The position numbers and the translations under genes were made by a program. From Nematostella vectensis (taxonomy: Eukaryota > Cnidaria > Anthozoa > Actiniaria > Edwardsiidae), in contig NC_064037.1 of NCBI RefSeq assembly GCF_932526225.1, positions 13,591,703-13,655,702 of the forward strand: 64,000 bases of DNA, given 5' to 3'. This document shows, in pieces, positions 9,541 through 20,849 of this stretch (position 1 is its first letter; every line of letters starts with the position of its first letter). The notes beneath the pieces are model-generated. The model worked only from the letters and a program-made list of their open reading frames with translations. It had not been told where the DNA came from and did no database searches.

Positions 9541-10280
9541 AAAGATTATGCGAAGAAACACTCTAGACACTTAACAGAGATTTCACCCTCCACCAAAAAA
9601 TACATGCGGCAGCATGTAACAAATTAACAAAAACCTTTTAACAAATACGCCAGCTTCCAATGGACTAAAAGTATTTTTTTGATGAAGCCAAGGGTGGTAG
9701 GAACAGTGATTGTCAGGCTAAATTCTGATATTGAACAACTTAAAACTCTTGAATTTGGTTGAAATGTACCTTGTTTGCGACGCGCTCGGGTTCTTTAATC
9801 AAACACAGGGAGCGCGTCTCAACAAGGCATATTTCAGCCAAATTAGAGGGAAATTCTTACAAACACTGTTCCTACCGCCCTTGTAAAGCTTGCTAGCCGG
9901 TTCTTATTGTATTCGGGATTAATGGTATAACTAGAAAAACTACAGGCAAGCTGTAGAAAAACTGGATGGTCTGCGTAGGCGTGGTGTAGACAAGGTATAA
10001 ATCAACACAAGGTTAAATGTTAAACGCCTCTGTGAAACGACGGATTAGTTGGGCTGACGTTTCGAGCGTTAGCCCTTCGTCGGAGCTCCTTGCATTCGGG
10101 ATTAGTCGGAAATGTTTGCGAATATTAAATCCCACTTGCCCCAGTCCACCTCGACCTTCGCGCGCACCACAGGGTTCCCGAAAATAAACATATTTGAATG
10201 TCTTCCGAATAAGTGCTGGTTAGCAGGCTATTATGGACGTTTGTTTTGTTAGCTACGAGATATAGCTTGTTATCACACAG
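9541..10280. repeat. Intergenic DNA with a retroelement end fragment
   Basis: Mostly unrecognised. Near 10040-10085 there is a stretch with the core GACGTTTCGAGCGTTAGC. Similar sequences are common at ends of cnidarian retroelements (I associate them with Penelope-type elements from memory, not from a search). No ORF is associated. Confidence 0.35.
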
Positions 10281-10284
10281 TTAG

Positions 10285-10353
10285 CGTTGATTCTACTTCG
10301 CCATTGCGAAGTCACGTGTGAGATAGCGCGCGCGAAAGAAAACAGGCAGGCAG
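10285..10353. repeat. DIRS left inverted terminal repeat
   Basis: The segment starting GAAGTCACGTGTGAGAT at 10308 and running through GCGCGCGCGAAAG to the GGCAGGCAG at 10345-10353 is matched in reverse complement at 15081-15123. The adjoining ATTCTACTTCGCCATTG (10290-10306) pairs with the internal region at 14941-14993. Confidence 0.85.
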
Positions 10354-10418
10354 TTTTTGCGTTCGGATTCGAGCAGGCCGGTCAACGACTCGTTGACCAC
10401 ATCCGAAAAGCATAAACA

Positions 10419-11465
10419 ATGGCGAAAGACGAGGAATTCAACGACGAAATACTACAAGCAGACCCAGAGCGAGATAAAAATAGGCTTCTTCGCCAGTTAT
10501 TGACAACTATGAACGCCAATATGTGCGAAATGAGCGGATCACTCAGAGCTCTCAAACGTGGCGCAAATGGCGACCATGAGGCAGACCCTGCCATAAAAGC
10601 CGCAAAGACGGCAAATACTGCTTCGAATGCGAAGTCAGAGGGGATTTCTGACACTGCTAAAGATCTCCTAGACTTCAACAAAAATGAGAGCAAGGCTGCA
10701 GAGCCGGAAGAACAGCATTCCATTCACGAATCGCTGTTAGATGACCTTGCTAAACCGATCGACACGAAGGAGCGAACGGCAGAGCCGGTGAATCAAAAAT
10801 TGGCTGACGGGGCCAACAAAAGCTGGCTTAAGAAGCTAAGCGAAGAACATTCAAGGGACACAGCAGACAAATACCTGCGTCCTAATATGTAGCCATGTTG
10901 TGGTCCCCAAAGTAAACGAAGAAATCTGGGGAAAATTAACACGACAAGTGAAACAAAGGATGTCAAATTTTCCCGCCTTCAAAACAACATAACCCAGGCT
11001 GGCCATATGGCAGTGAAAACTGCGGACTCTTTGCTTAAATTGTCAGCCAAAGCTGACAAAGAGTTTCTCGCAGAGTTGGGAAACCTTTTAACTCTTTCGA
11101 CGGATGCTCTGACAATTTTAGGGCATGCCAGTTTTTAGCTATCTTAGCTAGATGACATAAAGCCTCACCTTAACAAGGAATATGGCGACCTGTGTGCCGC
11201 AAGTGTACCGGTGACAGAGTGGTTGTTTGGGGATGATTTACAAACCAAACTAACTCACATTCAAGCTGCTAACAAAACTGGAAATACTGCCAGTGTTTCT
11301 ACATTCAACAGACCCAACAGCAGGTCTAACAACAGACCTAATAACAGGAATTTGTTCAGCCCGAGCACCGCCGGCTCAGGGTCGGCAGAACTGGCAGAAC
11401 AACAAAGGCAAGTCGCCATTCATCCCTCGCGCGAACAGCGCACGGATCAACAACAAAGGAAGTAG
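10419..11465 (+). pseudogene. DIRS GAG-like ORF, broken
   Basis: An open frame from ATG 10419 to a TAG at 10890-10892 encodes a charged, Lys/Glu-rich N-terminal part (158 codons with stop). Clearly coding sequence continues in other frames. One stretch runs about 10900-10980; another after a shift near 10980 covers a leucine-rich segment; a last in-frame stretch ends at 11465 with a Asn/Arg-rich tail (many N-R-P-N repeats). At least three disabling changes are needed to explain this. The protein would be the nucleocapsid-like GAG of a DIRS element. Nothing here resembles a host gene. Confidence 0.75.
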
Positions 11466-11497
11466 ATTCCGTAGATGTTGTTTTACAGCCGGCTAAG

Positions 11498-13153
11498 ATG
11501 AGCGAATTTGAGTCCCTTGTACCGTCACTTGTCGAGGTATACAGGCTTAAAGCCAAAAATTTTCTAGCGGGCCAACTTCCATTTTATATTAATGTGTGGA
11601 AAACACTTACCTCTGACCCAGAAATTTTGGAAACTATGGCGGGACAGCACATCGATTTTACCACAATTCCTGAACAAACTAATCCTCCTTTTCAGCTAAC
11701 ATGGCATGTAGTGGTGTGTGAGTTCTCTAAATCAACGTCCGCAAGAGTTTCTAATAGTACGACAACTCGTTCACGTGCAATCCAGCTCGGCACCTTTCGC
11801 CGCTTTTATTCTTTGTGATACGCGTTCGCACGTAATATTAAAACTAAACGTAAACAAAGTACATAATTACAATCAATAGCTCAATATAAAAAATCTAACG
11901 GGAAATGAACTTACTACTCTTGAGCCTTCATTCTTGGCGACACACATTCATTGGTGACTCTTCGCCATTCTCATAGCCTGCTTGCAGGCGATACTCGGTG
12001 TTATCATCGCGGAAAACCTCGCCCCCAGGAACCGTGCGGCTTAGAATACAATATGGCGCCCGATCATCGAACGGAAAGGGTTTTCCGCGATGATAACACC
12101 GAGTACCGCCTGCAAGCAGGCTACCATTCTCATTCACACACACTCAACAACAACAACACGTGACACTTTTGGCGGCATTTGGGCCGCCTGTGGTGTATCG
12201 ACGCTACATGGCATGACAGTGAGGCAGAGTTAATAGACACAGAGGTGCACAACCTTGTCGCATCAGGTGTCATAGTAGAGACTAGTCACGAACAGGGCGA
12301 ATTTATCTCCCCTATCTTTTTGCAACGCATGATACTCAATCTAAAACAATTAAACAAATTTGTGACTTACCACCATTTTAAAATGGACACTATCTCTACA
12401 GCAGTTGACATGATGAAACCTGACTGTTACATGTGCTCAGTGGACTTAAAATCCGCCTATTATTCAGTTGCAATTGCACCAGAACATCAAAAATTTCTTA
12501 AGTTTTCTTGGCGTGGTAAACTTTACCAGTACACATGTTTTCCAAATGGCCTGGCTTTTTGCCCTAGAAAATTTACCAAGCTACTTAAGCCTGTATACTC
12601 GACACTTCGACAATCTGGTCACCTTTCTGTGGCCTATATCGATGATTCCTACCTGCAGGCAGACAGCTATGAACTTTGTGTTGAGAATGTCATTGATACT
12701 CTTACACTATTTAACAAATTTGGCTTTGTTGTACATCCAGAAAAGTCAGTTCTAGTGCCCACTCAGAAATTGGTTTTCCTTGGGTTTATACTAGACTCTA
12801 CATCTATGACAGTGTCTCTAACACCTGATAAAGCTACCAAACTTAAAGAAACCTGTCAGTTACTCTTGCTTAAAAAACGGCCATCAATCAGAGAAGTGGC
12901 TAAAGTTCTGGGGCTGATGACTTCTAGCTTTCCAGGCATACTTTATGGCCCATTACACTACCGATATCTTGAGATGGACAAAACACAGACCCTTAAAACT
13001 AACAAGGGTAATTTTGACAGCCATATGAGCTTATCACCAGAGGCAATAGAAGACCTTAATTGGTGGATATGTTCAGTTGAGAACGAATGTAAACCAGTCC
13101 GCCATGGGAAGATACAACTTACTTTGGCTACTGATGCTTCAAAAAAGGGGTAG
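11498..13153 (+). pseudogene. DIRS reverse transcriptase, interrupted by a solo LTR
   Basis: The N-terminal part begins at 11498 and is cut at 11706 by a 502-bp insertion. The reading resumes at 12214 with the same codon phase once the insertion and one 5-bp duplicate are ignored. The RT core shows the catalytic motifs: C-S-V-D-L-K-S-A-Y (first Asp) and Y-I-D-D-S (the YxDD box, near codon 158 of the downstream frame). These are followed by thumb-like G-F-V-V-H-P-E-K-S and L-V-F-L-G-F. The frame runs into RNase H and meets a TAG at 13151-13153. The enzyme copied the element's RNA into DNA. This copy cannot make it intact. Confidence 0.85.
11707..12208. mobile_element. 502-bp solo LTR nested in the DIRS RT
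   Basis: Starts TGTAG and ends CTACA, the canonical TG...CA LTR ends with a 5-bp terminal inverted repeat. It is flanked by 5-bp direct repeats TGGCA (11702-11706 and 12209-12213). Removing the LTR and one TGGCA restores the RT codon phase exactly, which proves the insertion was precise. Inside is a 43-bp inverted repeat (about 11976-12019 against 12080-12122, differing at one base) that could fold into a strong hairpin. A TATA-like AATATAAAAAA is at 11882. The 5-bp duplication fits a Gypsy, BEL or Copia LTR; the internal region has been lost by LTR-LTR recombination. Confidence 0.9.
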
Positions 13154-13162
13154 GGTTGCACA

Positions 13163-13862
13163 GTGCAGGATACTCCCTCGGGGGGTAACTGGACCCCATC
13201 TGAGGCAGAATACCACATAAACTACCTTGAGATCAAGGCAGTCTTTTTGGCTTTACAAGCATTCTCACATATTGTCTCTCACAAATGTGTAAAAATTTTT
13301 GTTGATAATACAACTGCTGTAGCATGTATCAACCAAATGGGAACCTACCATTCTAGAGAGATAAATGCACTTGTAATACAAATTTGGAATTGGTGCATTG
13401 AACATGATACCTGGATAACTGTCGCTCATATTCCCGGGAAAGAAAATATCACTGCAGATAGCGAGTCTAGAAAGCAAAGAAGGGAAACAGAGTTGGCTTT
13501 AGACACTGACATATATACAGCCACAGTGGCTAAACTTCAGATAAAGCCTGACATTGATCTATTTGCATCAAGGCTTAATTTTAAATGCAGAGTCTATATC
13601 TCATATCAACCTGACCCAGGGGCATATGCTGTTAATGCATTTCATACCTCCTGGAAAAACCGGTGTTTTTATGCATTGTCCCCCATGCAGCATTATTCAG
13701 AAAGTTCTGAGTAAAATTTCTGAGGACCCAGGCAACTGGTATCCTAGTTGCCCCTCATTGGCCGACCCAACCATGGTGGCCATTTCTTGCAAGTTTACGT
13801 ATAGAACCACCTCTTATTTTACCCAGAAAGAAGAACACCCTGTACTTACCATCCAGTTCTGA
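13163..13862 (+). pseudogene. DIRS RNase H and linker region, broken
   Basis: After the TAG at 13151-13153 the same domain continues: the L-A-T-D-A-S motif just before the stop supplies the first RNase H Asp. The rest follows, with W-T-P-S-E-A..N-Y-L-E-I-K-A (Glu), F-V-D-N-T-T-A (Asp) and H-I-P-G-K-E-N-I-T-A-D (His/Asp). Then comes the I-D-L-F-A-S-R-L-N segment typical of the stretch between RNase H and recombinase in this group. That stretch is sometimes annotated as a phage-type methyltransferase, which I cannot confirm here. A frame change near 13690-13715 breaks the end, and coding-like sequence continues to about 13970. Confidence 0.75.
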
Positions 13863-13989
13863 GCTGAGACATCAACTCCACAAGACCCTACAGTTGTTGG
13901 CTTGCCCCCTGTCAGGGAACTGCACACAAGTCAAGGCCTTTCAGCATCAGCTTCCGAAGTTATCCTCCAGTGATGGAGGTTAGGAACAC

Positions 13990-14891
13990 AGAAACAGTAT
14001 CACTCATATCTCAAACAGTGGAATGTTTACTGTAGTCAACGGGAGATTAATCCACTTTTGGCATCTGTGATTGATGGAATAAACTTCCTGGGTGTCTTGT
14101 ACGAGGAACAGCTTCAATACAGTGCTATCAATACAGCTCGTTCAGCATTATCTTCAGTTATATTCCCACCTGGAGGTGGTACGTTTGGGACACACCCATT
14201 GGTCACAAGATTTGTCAGAGGAGTATATAATGCACGCCCAACATTCCCAAGATATCAGGAAATATGGGATGTTGCTGTTGTTCTCAGTTACCTGAAGACC
14301 CTACACCCTCCAGACAAATTATCCGTTATGGAACTGACAATGAAGACTACAATGTTAATTGCCTTATTGTCGGGCCAGCGTTGCCAAACTCTACATGCAT
14401 TGAATATATCCACAATGGACTTAACAGATAAACATTGTATATTTTACATACAGGAACTTTTGAAATTCTCAAGGCCTTCCAAACACTTCGGACGCCTGGA
14501 ACTTAAAGCGTATGAGAATGACAAGCGATTATGTGTTGTTACTATCATCAAAGAATATGTTGAAAGAACAAAGTTGTTGAGGGGCAACGACCCTCGTTTC
14601 CTTATAAGCTTTCAAAAGCCCCATAAGCCAATTTCCACTGACACTATCGGTCGATGGCTTAAGAAAGTTCTTGCAAAGTCTGGTATCAACATCAATAAGT
14701 ACAGTGCCCACAGTACACGTTCTGCATCAATGTCAGCTGGGAAAACTGCAAACATATCCATTAAGACCATAATGGATGCCGCAGGATGGTCTAATGTAGG
14801 AACTTTCAGAACATACTATGACAAACCAATAACCCAAGAGCCAGATAATTTTGGTGTTAACCTGTTACATGCAGTGGACTCTGATGTTTAA
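13990..14891 (+). CDS. DIRS tyrosine recombinase, open frame
   Basis: The frame is open from before 13990 to a TAA at 14889-14891, about 300 codons, with no stop. The catalytic residues of a tyrosine recombinase are all visible: Arg in S-G-Q-R-C-Q-T-L, the H-x-x-R box in A-H-S-T-R-S-A-S, and the Tyr in T-F-R-T-Y-Y-D-K-P near the C-terminus. A G-W box (D-A-A-G-W-S) lies just before. It would join the circular cDNA of the element to the chromosome. The start codon is not certain: no in-frame ATG lies at the expected N-terminus, and the protein was probably made by overlap or readthrough from the RT frame. Confidence 0.85.
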
Positions 14892-14940
14892 TGTGATAAT
14901 AAAAACCTTACTGAGAATTGCTCATGACCATTTGCTTTAA

Positions 14941-15123
14941 AATCTCACACGTGACTTCGCAGCGACTATTGACCAATGGCGAAGTAGAATTTGGAAATTA
15001 AACTTCCCTTTTTTATTTATACAAATATTGTACCCTACCCTATCTATTATAATCAAAAATGGCCATTCGCAACTTTAAATACTGCCTGCTTGCTTTCGCG
15101 CGCGCTATCTCACACGTGACTTC
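14941..15123. repeat. DIRS internal complementary region and right inverted repeat
   Basis: Segment 14941-14993 is the reverse complement, with an 11-13 base insert, of the left-end DNA at 10290-10324. Segment 15081-15123 is the reverse complement of 10308-10353 (TTTCGCGCGCGCTATCTC). DIRS elements use this region to rebuild their ends during replication. The right end probably continues to about 15160. Confidence 0.85.
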
Positions 15124-15159
15124 TCGCTCCTGCCCAATAGCTCGTAGAATTACAATCAA

Positions 15160-15815
15160 ACTTCACCTTGCAGGTAAGTCCCGTTTAATTTCTAAATTTT
15201 AAGGAAACAATTGCCGTAGTGGAACCTCGCTGTAGGGTCACTGCTCAATAAGGGAGCGACCTAGACCTAACTAGAGACCTAGTTTTCAATAGTGTTGACG
15301 GGGTCACAATGAAAGAATTAATTGATAAGATAAGATAACTCTGCACATTTCCTAATTGGCTAGGTGGCCACGGTAGATCGCGTCGTATCAGATAACACGA
15401 TTCTCGCATCCTTATTGGCTACTCATCAAAAATCTCAACGGAGAGTCTCTTGGCGGTATTCTCCACCATATTACCGTATTCAATTACCACACGACGTTTG
15501 ATACATTCCTCATTATCCGGCACCGGAGATAATTTTTCACGCATTTTAATGCATGTAGAAATTTATGGTTGTGACTAGTGGTAGAAAGTTGTAATTTATG
15601 GTTGCATGAAACAACCACAACAGTGCCCTTGCATTACGACAGCCCAGCCAATAAAAACAAGTATTGAAAAGGAGTGCCTATCCCTGACAAAAACAACACA
15701 AGTTTGGCGGTAATATTTGTGGCGGCCTATGAGGATGGACGATAATATGATAACGGTGTTTATTCATAGAGGATAATGTTGTTGATGATGACAGTAAAAA
15801 TGATTTATGATCATA
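15160..15815. other. Intergenic DNA, nothing recognised
   Basis: No exon, RNA gene or tandem repeat was recognised between the DIRS end and the next repeat. Confidence 0.5.
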
Positions 15816-15819
15816 TTGA

Positions 15820-15965
15820 TGATGCAGGGCCGTAGCATGGGGTGGGGCACGTGCTCCCTACAATATTTAAAAGAATATATATAAAGAAAAGGCCAGTAGA
15901 GGAGTGGCTGTGCACCCCATTGTTTTCTTAATGTTTCAGTATCGTGCCCCCCCCCCCCCCCAATA
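15820..15965. repeat. CAGGGCCGTAGC-type repeat ending in a C homopolymer
   Basis: CAGGGCCGTAGCATGGGGTGGGG at the left leads to a 15-17 base C tract near 15947. A related copy with the core CAGGGTCGTAGTGCTGGG and a C tract at 16301-16316 follows at 16264-16325. Similar units occur near 24376, 24720, 40788, 50535 and 53308, always beside G/C tracts. Confidence 0.55.
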
Positions 15966-16077
15966 ATTCGAGGCTATGCGATGAAAGTAGCAGACGCTTC
16001 TCTGTATAACACGAACATAGCCAGTGTGGTTGTAACTAAAATTTAAAAAATGTTATTGTTTATTGCTTGTGGTTTTC

Positions 16078-19000
16078 TCATATGCATGTCAGCCCTTTGT
16101 CCATACAATGGGTGTCCTCTTTGCTGCACACACGGATCCACTTATTCGTCGCCGGGGATGGCTGCAAAAGCCGCTTCTTTACCCGAAATCGAATATTGAC
16201 AGGGAGATACTTAGCCCCTACAATTCCATGCCTAGAAAGGTAAAATAAGAACTTGTTTCCCAACAGGGTCGTAGTGCTGGGTTGGCACTGGGGGCACATA
16301 CCCCCCCCCCCCCCCCTCCCTCCCCAATATTCCGAGGTCTGTTACAGCTCTGTTGAAATGTCCTTATACAGCTGGAAATGTAAAGCTAAAATGTCCGGCC
16401 AAAACAGCTGCATGTGTAACTAAATGCGTATAACCGAAAGTCTTATTTCACAACCGCCGAGAGAAACGCCAGAGAGAACCATCAGGATGTGATAAATGGG
16501 GGGGGGGGTGCTCCAGGCTGGAATTTTATTATTGCATCCAACTGTTTTATATATTACCGACACAAATGAAACACTAAACCTAAAACTATAAATGTCATGT
16601 TTTCACGGAAAATGACAAGTCGGTATGTGTGAGATTTACTTGAACTAGGCGCCAGCTTTACGAATTAGGTTGTTGTAGAAAATGCCGTTTGCCCACAGGT
16701 AGCCCAGGCAACGGTTGCTTGTTCGTAGCTCGGAATTCGGCTGTTCTGCTGAGAGGGGACGAGTAAAGCGTTTTTTGTAGAATTTTGTCAATAAAATTGC
16801 CTTAAAACTTAGAACATGCCTTAATTTTATTAATTTTATTATTGAATTTCGACGACATTTGAGCGCTACCGAAAATGGCGCCTCCAACCTTGTTTCTTTC
16901 CTTAGGAGGGGGAGAGAAGTCATAAATCCCGTTAAGAAAACCCCCCCAATTCGTGAATTTGACAACCACAAGGCATGTTTTAAGTTCTAAGGCAATTTTA
17001 TTGACAACATTTCACACAAAAAAAAACGCTTTACACGTCCCCTCTCAGAACAGCCGAATTCCGAGCTACGAACAAGCAACCATTGCCTGGGCTACCTGTG
17101 GTTTGCCACGAATGGCTTTTACGAATTGTTGTCACAATTGGCTCACCCCTTAGATAAAAAAATGTTTCGAGTCTATTAGCGGTATTCCCAGGCGATATAT
17201 TGATTTCTTATTATTGGAAGTCACGAAAAAAAATTCTGGAAAGTCGACCACCGGGCTAGGACTTTGTCAATGTAAAAAATATACTGTACTTACTTATTGA
17301 CGCTCAATCGAAGAATCATCGATTCTGTCGTTGGATTTCTTATCGTTTGGACGTTTTTTTCAAAGTTCTTTTCAATAATATGCCATTTTGTACGCTTCTT
17401 TTGAGTACATTTAGGTTTCAATGCCCAGTTAAATATCTGGAAAAGGGCAAACAATGTCTTGTGTTAATTATATCATGACATGTCGCGAGAAACAGCGCAA
17501 GCATTTATGAAGATGAACATGAAATTGTGAATAATTCATGATCTCGCTGGCATTTTTTTCTAACGGCCCCTGAAACCAAAGTTGGCTTCCGTTGGCTTAG
17601 TTGCCAGGATTTGTTTTGAGCCCGCAGTGGTTGAGCGATGGAAGGACATTGAGCCTCAGGGGCGTGGCAGGACATAGAGTCTCAGGGGCGTGGCAGGACA
17701 TAGAGGCTCAGGGGCGTGGCAGGGGAATATATTTGCCCCCCTCGGTTGACCCTTACCTTTCACTCTGCTAACCTTTGCCGGCAGCGCCAGTTAATTTCAC
17801 CTTTTCAACCAGAGTACATCATCCCATCATGAAAAAAAATACATACACATAACTGCTAACCTCGTGATTGCCATCGCCTGGATAAGGAGGAAAAAGAAAG
17901 TTCCCGAGGCCATACGCTATTAGTGTGTTGCCATGGAAACAGTGCTTTACAATCCTGTGCGAATGCGACCCTATCACCATAGATACGTTAAGTGCAGCAA
18001 GTTCCCGGGCTGTTTGTCTTTGGTTCGCTGAGGGTAACACTTCGTACTCTTCTCCCCAGTGAAGGAAGACCACAATGACATCAGGGGATTCTGACTTAAA
18101 AGTAATGCATTTAAATTGAATAAGATTGCAATTTATTAATAATAATGTATTGCATTTATATTTCGCAATTATCAATATATAAATTTTTAGCTGCGCATAA
18201 TCAGGGGATTCTGATTGTTATAAATGGTGACTGGTAAATGATAATCTTGTTAAGAGCGAGAATAGTGATTTTAATAATGCAGGATGATAACGATGGTGAT
18301 GAAGAATTATGAACATAATTAACGAAAATAGGAAAAGTATAATGTGGTGGCTGAGAAAATTGTTGTCAGCGTTTAAATCACGACTCAACTAGCATATCAC
18401 TTTACACCTTTCTTCCCTCACAGCTTTAGTCACTATTACTTCGTTCTTATATTTTCTATTTTGTCTCTTTAGTTAATCATATTTTCCTTTTGAACTTAAG
18501 AAACGTACAGAAGACGCCCATTAATTGTGACCCTTGCAAGGTAACCCAGTTTCGCCATCACTTAAAGTGATCTGTGTTGGAGGTGGCGAATGGTCAATAC
18601 AAGAAATTCCGAGACTGCGAGGAGAAGGCGGTTTTGAAAATCCAGGAAAACGAGACCGATAATAAGACGTCGAACCTCTAAAATCCGAAATCTCGATGCC
18701 TTAGAATTTGCCGAGAAAATCAATATTTATAGGGTTTTCTGTGGTGTGTGATACCGTGTCCCGTTTGCCTTGCTCGCGGTACACCAACGAGCATAGGAAA
18801 TCCGATACGGACGCTAGTGTCTACGTCACTTATTACTTACTTGTTTAAGTGCGCGAACATCGCGCTTGGTGGCGTATTTGGTGTAGTAAGCAGGGCCTGA
18901 TGAAAACTCTTTTCTTGACTGACATAATGCATCCCGAGTGCAGTAAGCGAGAAACGCGATCTTCACGCCGCGGATGACCTTGATAACCGGAACCTTGCGA

Positions 19001-20541
19001 ACAATTTGAGATACGTATGAACACCGAGGATAGATATAGAAAGAAAACAGAGCACGCACAAACGCTTATGAGGAAGCAAACAAAAGCATTTCCCAGACTA
19101 TATTGGTTTGCCTGTGGTGCGTTAAGGATTTCATAGACTATAACTGGTTTACCTGTGGTCCGTCAAGGACTTATTCCTAGACTATGTTTGGTTTACCTTT
19201 GATGCGTCAAGGATTTCATAGACACTATAATTGGTTTACCTGTGGTGCGTCAAGGGAATGGTTTACCTGTGGTTTATCAAGGACTAATTCCTAGACTATA
19301 ATTGGTTTCCCTGTGGTGCGTCAAGGATTTCATAGACCTGGTTTACCTGTGGTGCGTCAAGGATTTCATAAACTATCATATCAATATTTTGGTGACCTTA
19401 AAACCCGCTCGGTCAATCTCTTGGAGGCCTGGGTCTAAGAAGTTTATAGGATTAGTAAGAAAAAGATTTGACCAAGCAAGCAAGTTTTGCTTAATAATTT
19501 TTGCCGCGAGTCTCAAATTAACAGGAATCAGTATTTTTCACCATGTTTTCTGGAGATCGGGGAGCGGGAAAACTTAAGCTCTTCTAAATATGGGCATCTA
19601 TGCCCATATAAGGCCATACATACGAAGGACACTATCCATGGGGAATATGTTTGATATGGATTGGTTTACCTGTGGTTCGTCAAGGACTTATTCCTAGACT
19701 ATAATTAGTTTACTTCCAGTGCGTCAAGGATTTTATAGACTATGATTGGTTTACCTGTGGTGCGTCAAATCGACCATAGCTATATCCCATTGGAATCAAT
19801 CCCAGGCTCCTGAGAGTCTTCACGGTCGTGTTAGCCGAGATCTCGTTGAAATCATTGAGATGGTTATTGGCTACAGATATTATATCGTAGCCAGCGAATC
19901 TGTTGTGAAAAATAATATGTGTCTAAGGGTGGGTTGAAACTGCTGGCGGAAAACTCTTATATAACAGAGCTTTATAATGCTCGACATGTCGCCTAGTTAA
20001 GCCAGGCCATAAATGTATCTCAATCCATACCTTAGTGCTAATCCGCTATCCAATGTTGATCTCAATGAAACACCCGATATGACCTTCAAACGATTTTTTA
20101 CTGTTTCGTCCTTTTTTTGTATAAACGGTGACTCATAGTTCCCAATGGCTATGTCAGCTTGTCGGAGATATGGGGCGACCTTGGCGAGAGCCTCGTTATA
20201 TTTATAGTAGCCCTTTTCGGCGTAGTATCGAACAGCGCCGCCAAAACTCACATCTCCAGTGAAGACCAACGATACTGTTCCACTACTGGCAACAAAAAAT
20301 GTGTTAGAAGAGTGAATAAAGGAATGGAAAGATAGAAAAAAGATAGACGTAAGAAAAGGCCCAAAAGCAAGATCAAACACCTCACTCTAAAACACTGGTC
20401 CTTACCAGTGGAAAATGTCATCACAATTTTACGGTTGGCTATTATAAGATTAAGATGTCTTTTAGTAAGGTTTTGATAGAAAACACCCTGTTACGGAAAT
20501 TAAATTTCAATGAAATCCCTCTCAGTTTGGTTTGGCTTACC
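16078..20541 (-). CDS. CapA/PGA_cap-like metallophosphatase family protein
   Basis: Minus-strand exons at 20285-20031, 19899-19755, 18993-18841, 18094-17861, 17436-17294 and 16231-16078 join in phase (2, 0, 0, 0, 2) to a TGA. The protein shows the CapA family signatures in order: V-F-T-G-D-V-S-F-G-G, I-G-N-Y-E-S-P, I-I-S-V-A-N-N-H-L-N-D (metal-binding N-N-H..D), I-A-F-L-A-Y, F-L-H-W-G-E-E-Y, G-S-H-S-H, Y-G-L-G-N-F-L-F, and the T-E-S-M-I-L-R and K-Y-L-P-V segments near the end. The family is best known from bacterial poly-gamma-glutamate synthesis and has the calcineurin-like phosphatase fold. Animal members exist but their role is unclear. A candidate upstream exon ends at 20541 (C-CG before GTAAGC, correct phase), but its start is not resolved. 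There is no transmembrane segment in the visible part. Confidence 0.85.
16264..16325. repeat. GTCGTAG-type repeat with C homopolymer
   Basis: CAGGGTCGTAGTGCTGGG followed by GGGGGCACATA and a 16-base C tract. It is a relative of the unit at 15820 and lies in the last intron of the CapA-like gene (minus strand). Confidence 0.5.
16650..17130. repeat. Long inverted repeat (foldback element), ~145-bp arms
   Basis: The left arm (about 16675-16825) and right arm (about 16970-17120) are reverse complements at roughly 90 percent, sharing CAGGTAGCCCAGGCAA, TTGCTTGTTCGTAGCTC and TTTTATTGACAA. The spacer is about 145 bp. No long ORF is shared between arms. It sits in an intron of the CapA-like gene. Confidence 0.85.
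17645..17725. repeat. Three-copy 27-bp tandem repeat
   Basis: Three units built on CTCAGGGGCGTGGCAGG and ACATAGAG, in an intron of the CapA-like gene. Not related to an exon end. Confidence 0.8.
19100..19775 (-). repeat. ~43-bp minisatellite built from the exon 2 splice donor of the CapA-like gene
   Basis: About ten units containing GGTTTACCTGTGGTGCGTC on the plus strand, near 19104, 19146, 19190, 19233, 19259, 19305, 19338, 19661, 19707 and 19749. Read on the gene's strand each unit is GACGCACCACAG followed by GTAAACC: the last ~14 nt of exon 2 (encoding D-A-P-Q) plus its 5' splice site. The authentic site is the first unit transcribed (exon ends at 19755), and the rest lie downstream in the intron. 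Two alternating unit types exist (ending in GGATTTCATAGAC or GGACTTATTCCTAGAC). A ~270-bp unrelated stretch interrupts the array at 19380-19650. Confidence 0.9.
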
Positions 20542-20849
20542 GGGCAAGGGTTTGGAAAATGTTAATGGTTGTGTGCTCACAAATCGGTGTTAAGGTGGCA
20601 ACGCCACGACCACGTAATGGTCGTCTTTCATAATCGCCGAAAAGCGTTCATTTTTGACATCTAAATCATCGGACATTTAAACCGTCTATTATTTCTCGTT
20701 TACGCTGGCCAATGTTGTTAAAATAAACCGTAATTCACAATGCTATATAAACGATAAAAGAAACACAATAATTTAATTGCTACACACTTTTGTTGACATT
20801 TAAAAGATTTTCATTTGAGAAACAAGCGAACAATTTTTTTTTTTTAACG

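Larger units (their letters stand above)
10285..15160 (+). mobile_element. DIRS-type tyrosine recombinase retrotransposon
   Basis: The order is GAG-like, reverse transcriptase, RNase H, tyrosine recombinase, all on the plus strand, with inverted terminal repeats and an internal complementary region. This is the layout of DIRS1-group elements, which integrate as circles through the recombinase rather than by an integrase and leave no target duplication. The copy is about 4.9 kb including a nested 502-bp solo LTR. GAG and RT/RNase H carry several stops and shifts, but the recombinase frame is open. The element is therefore dead as an autonomous unit but not ancient. Confidence 0.9.
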
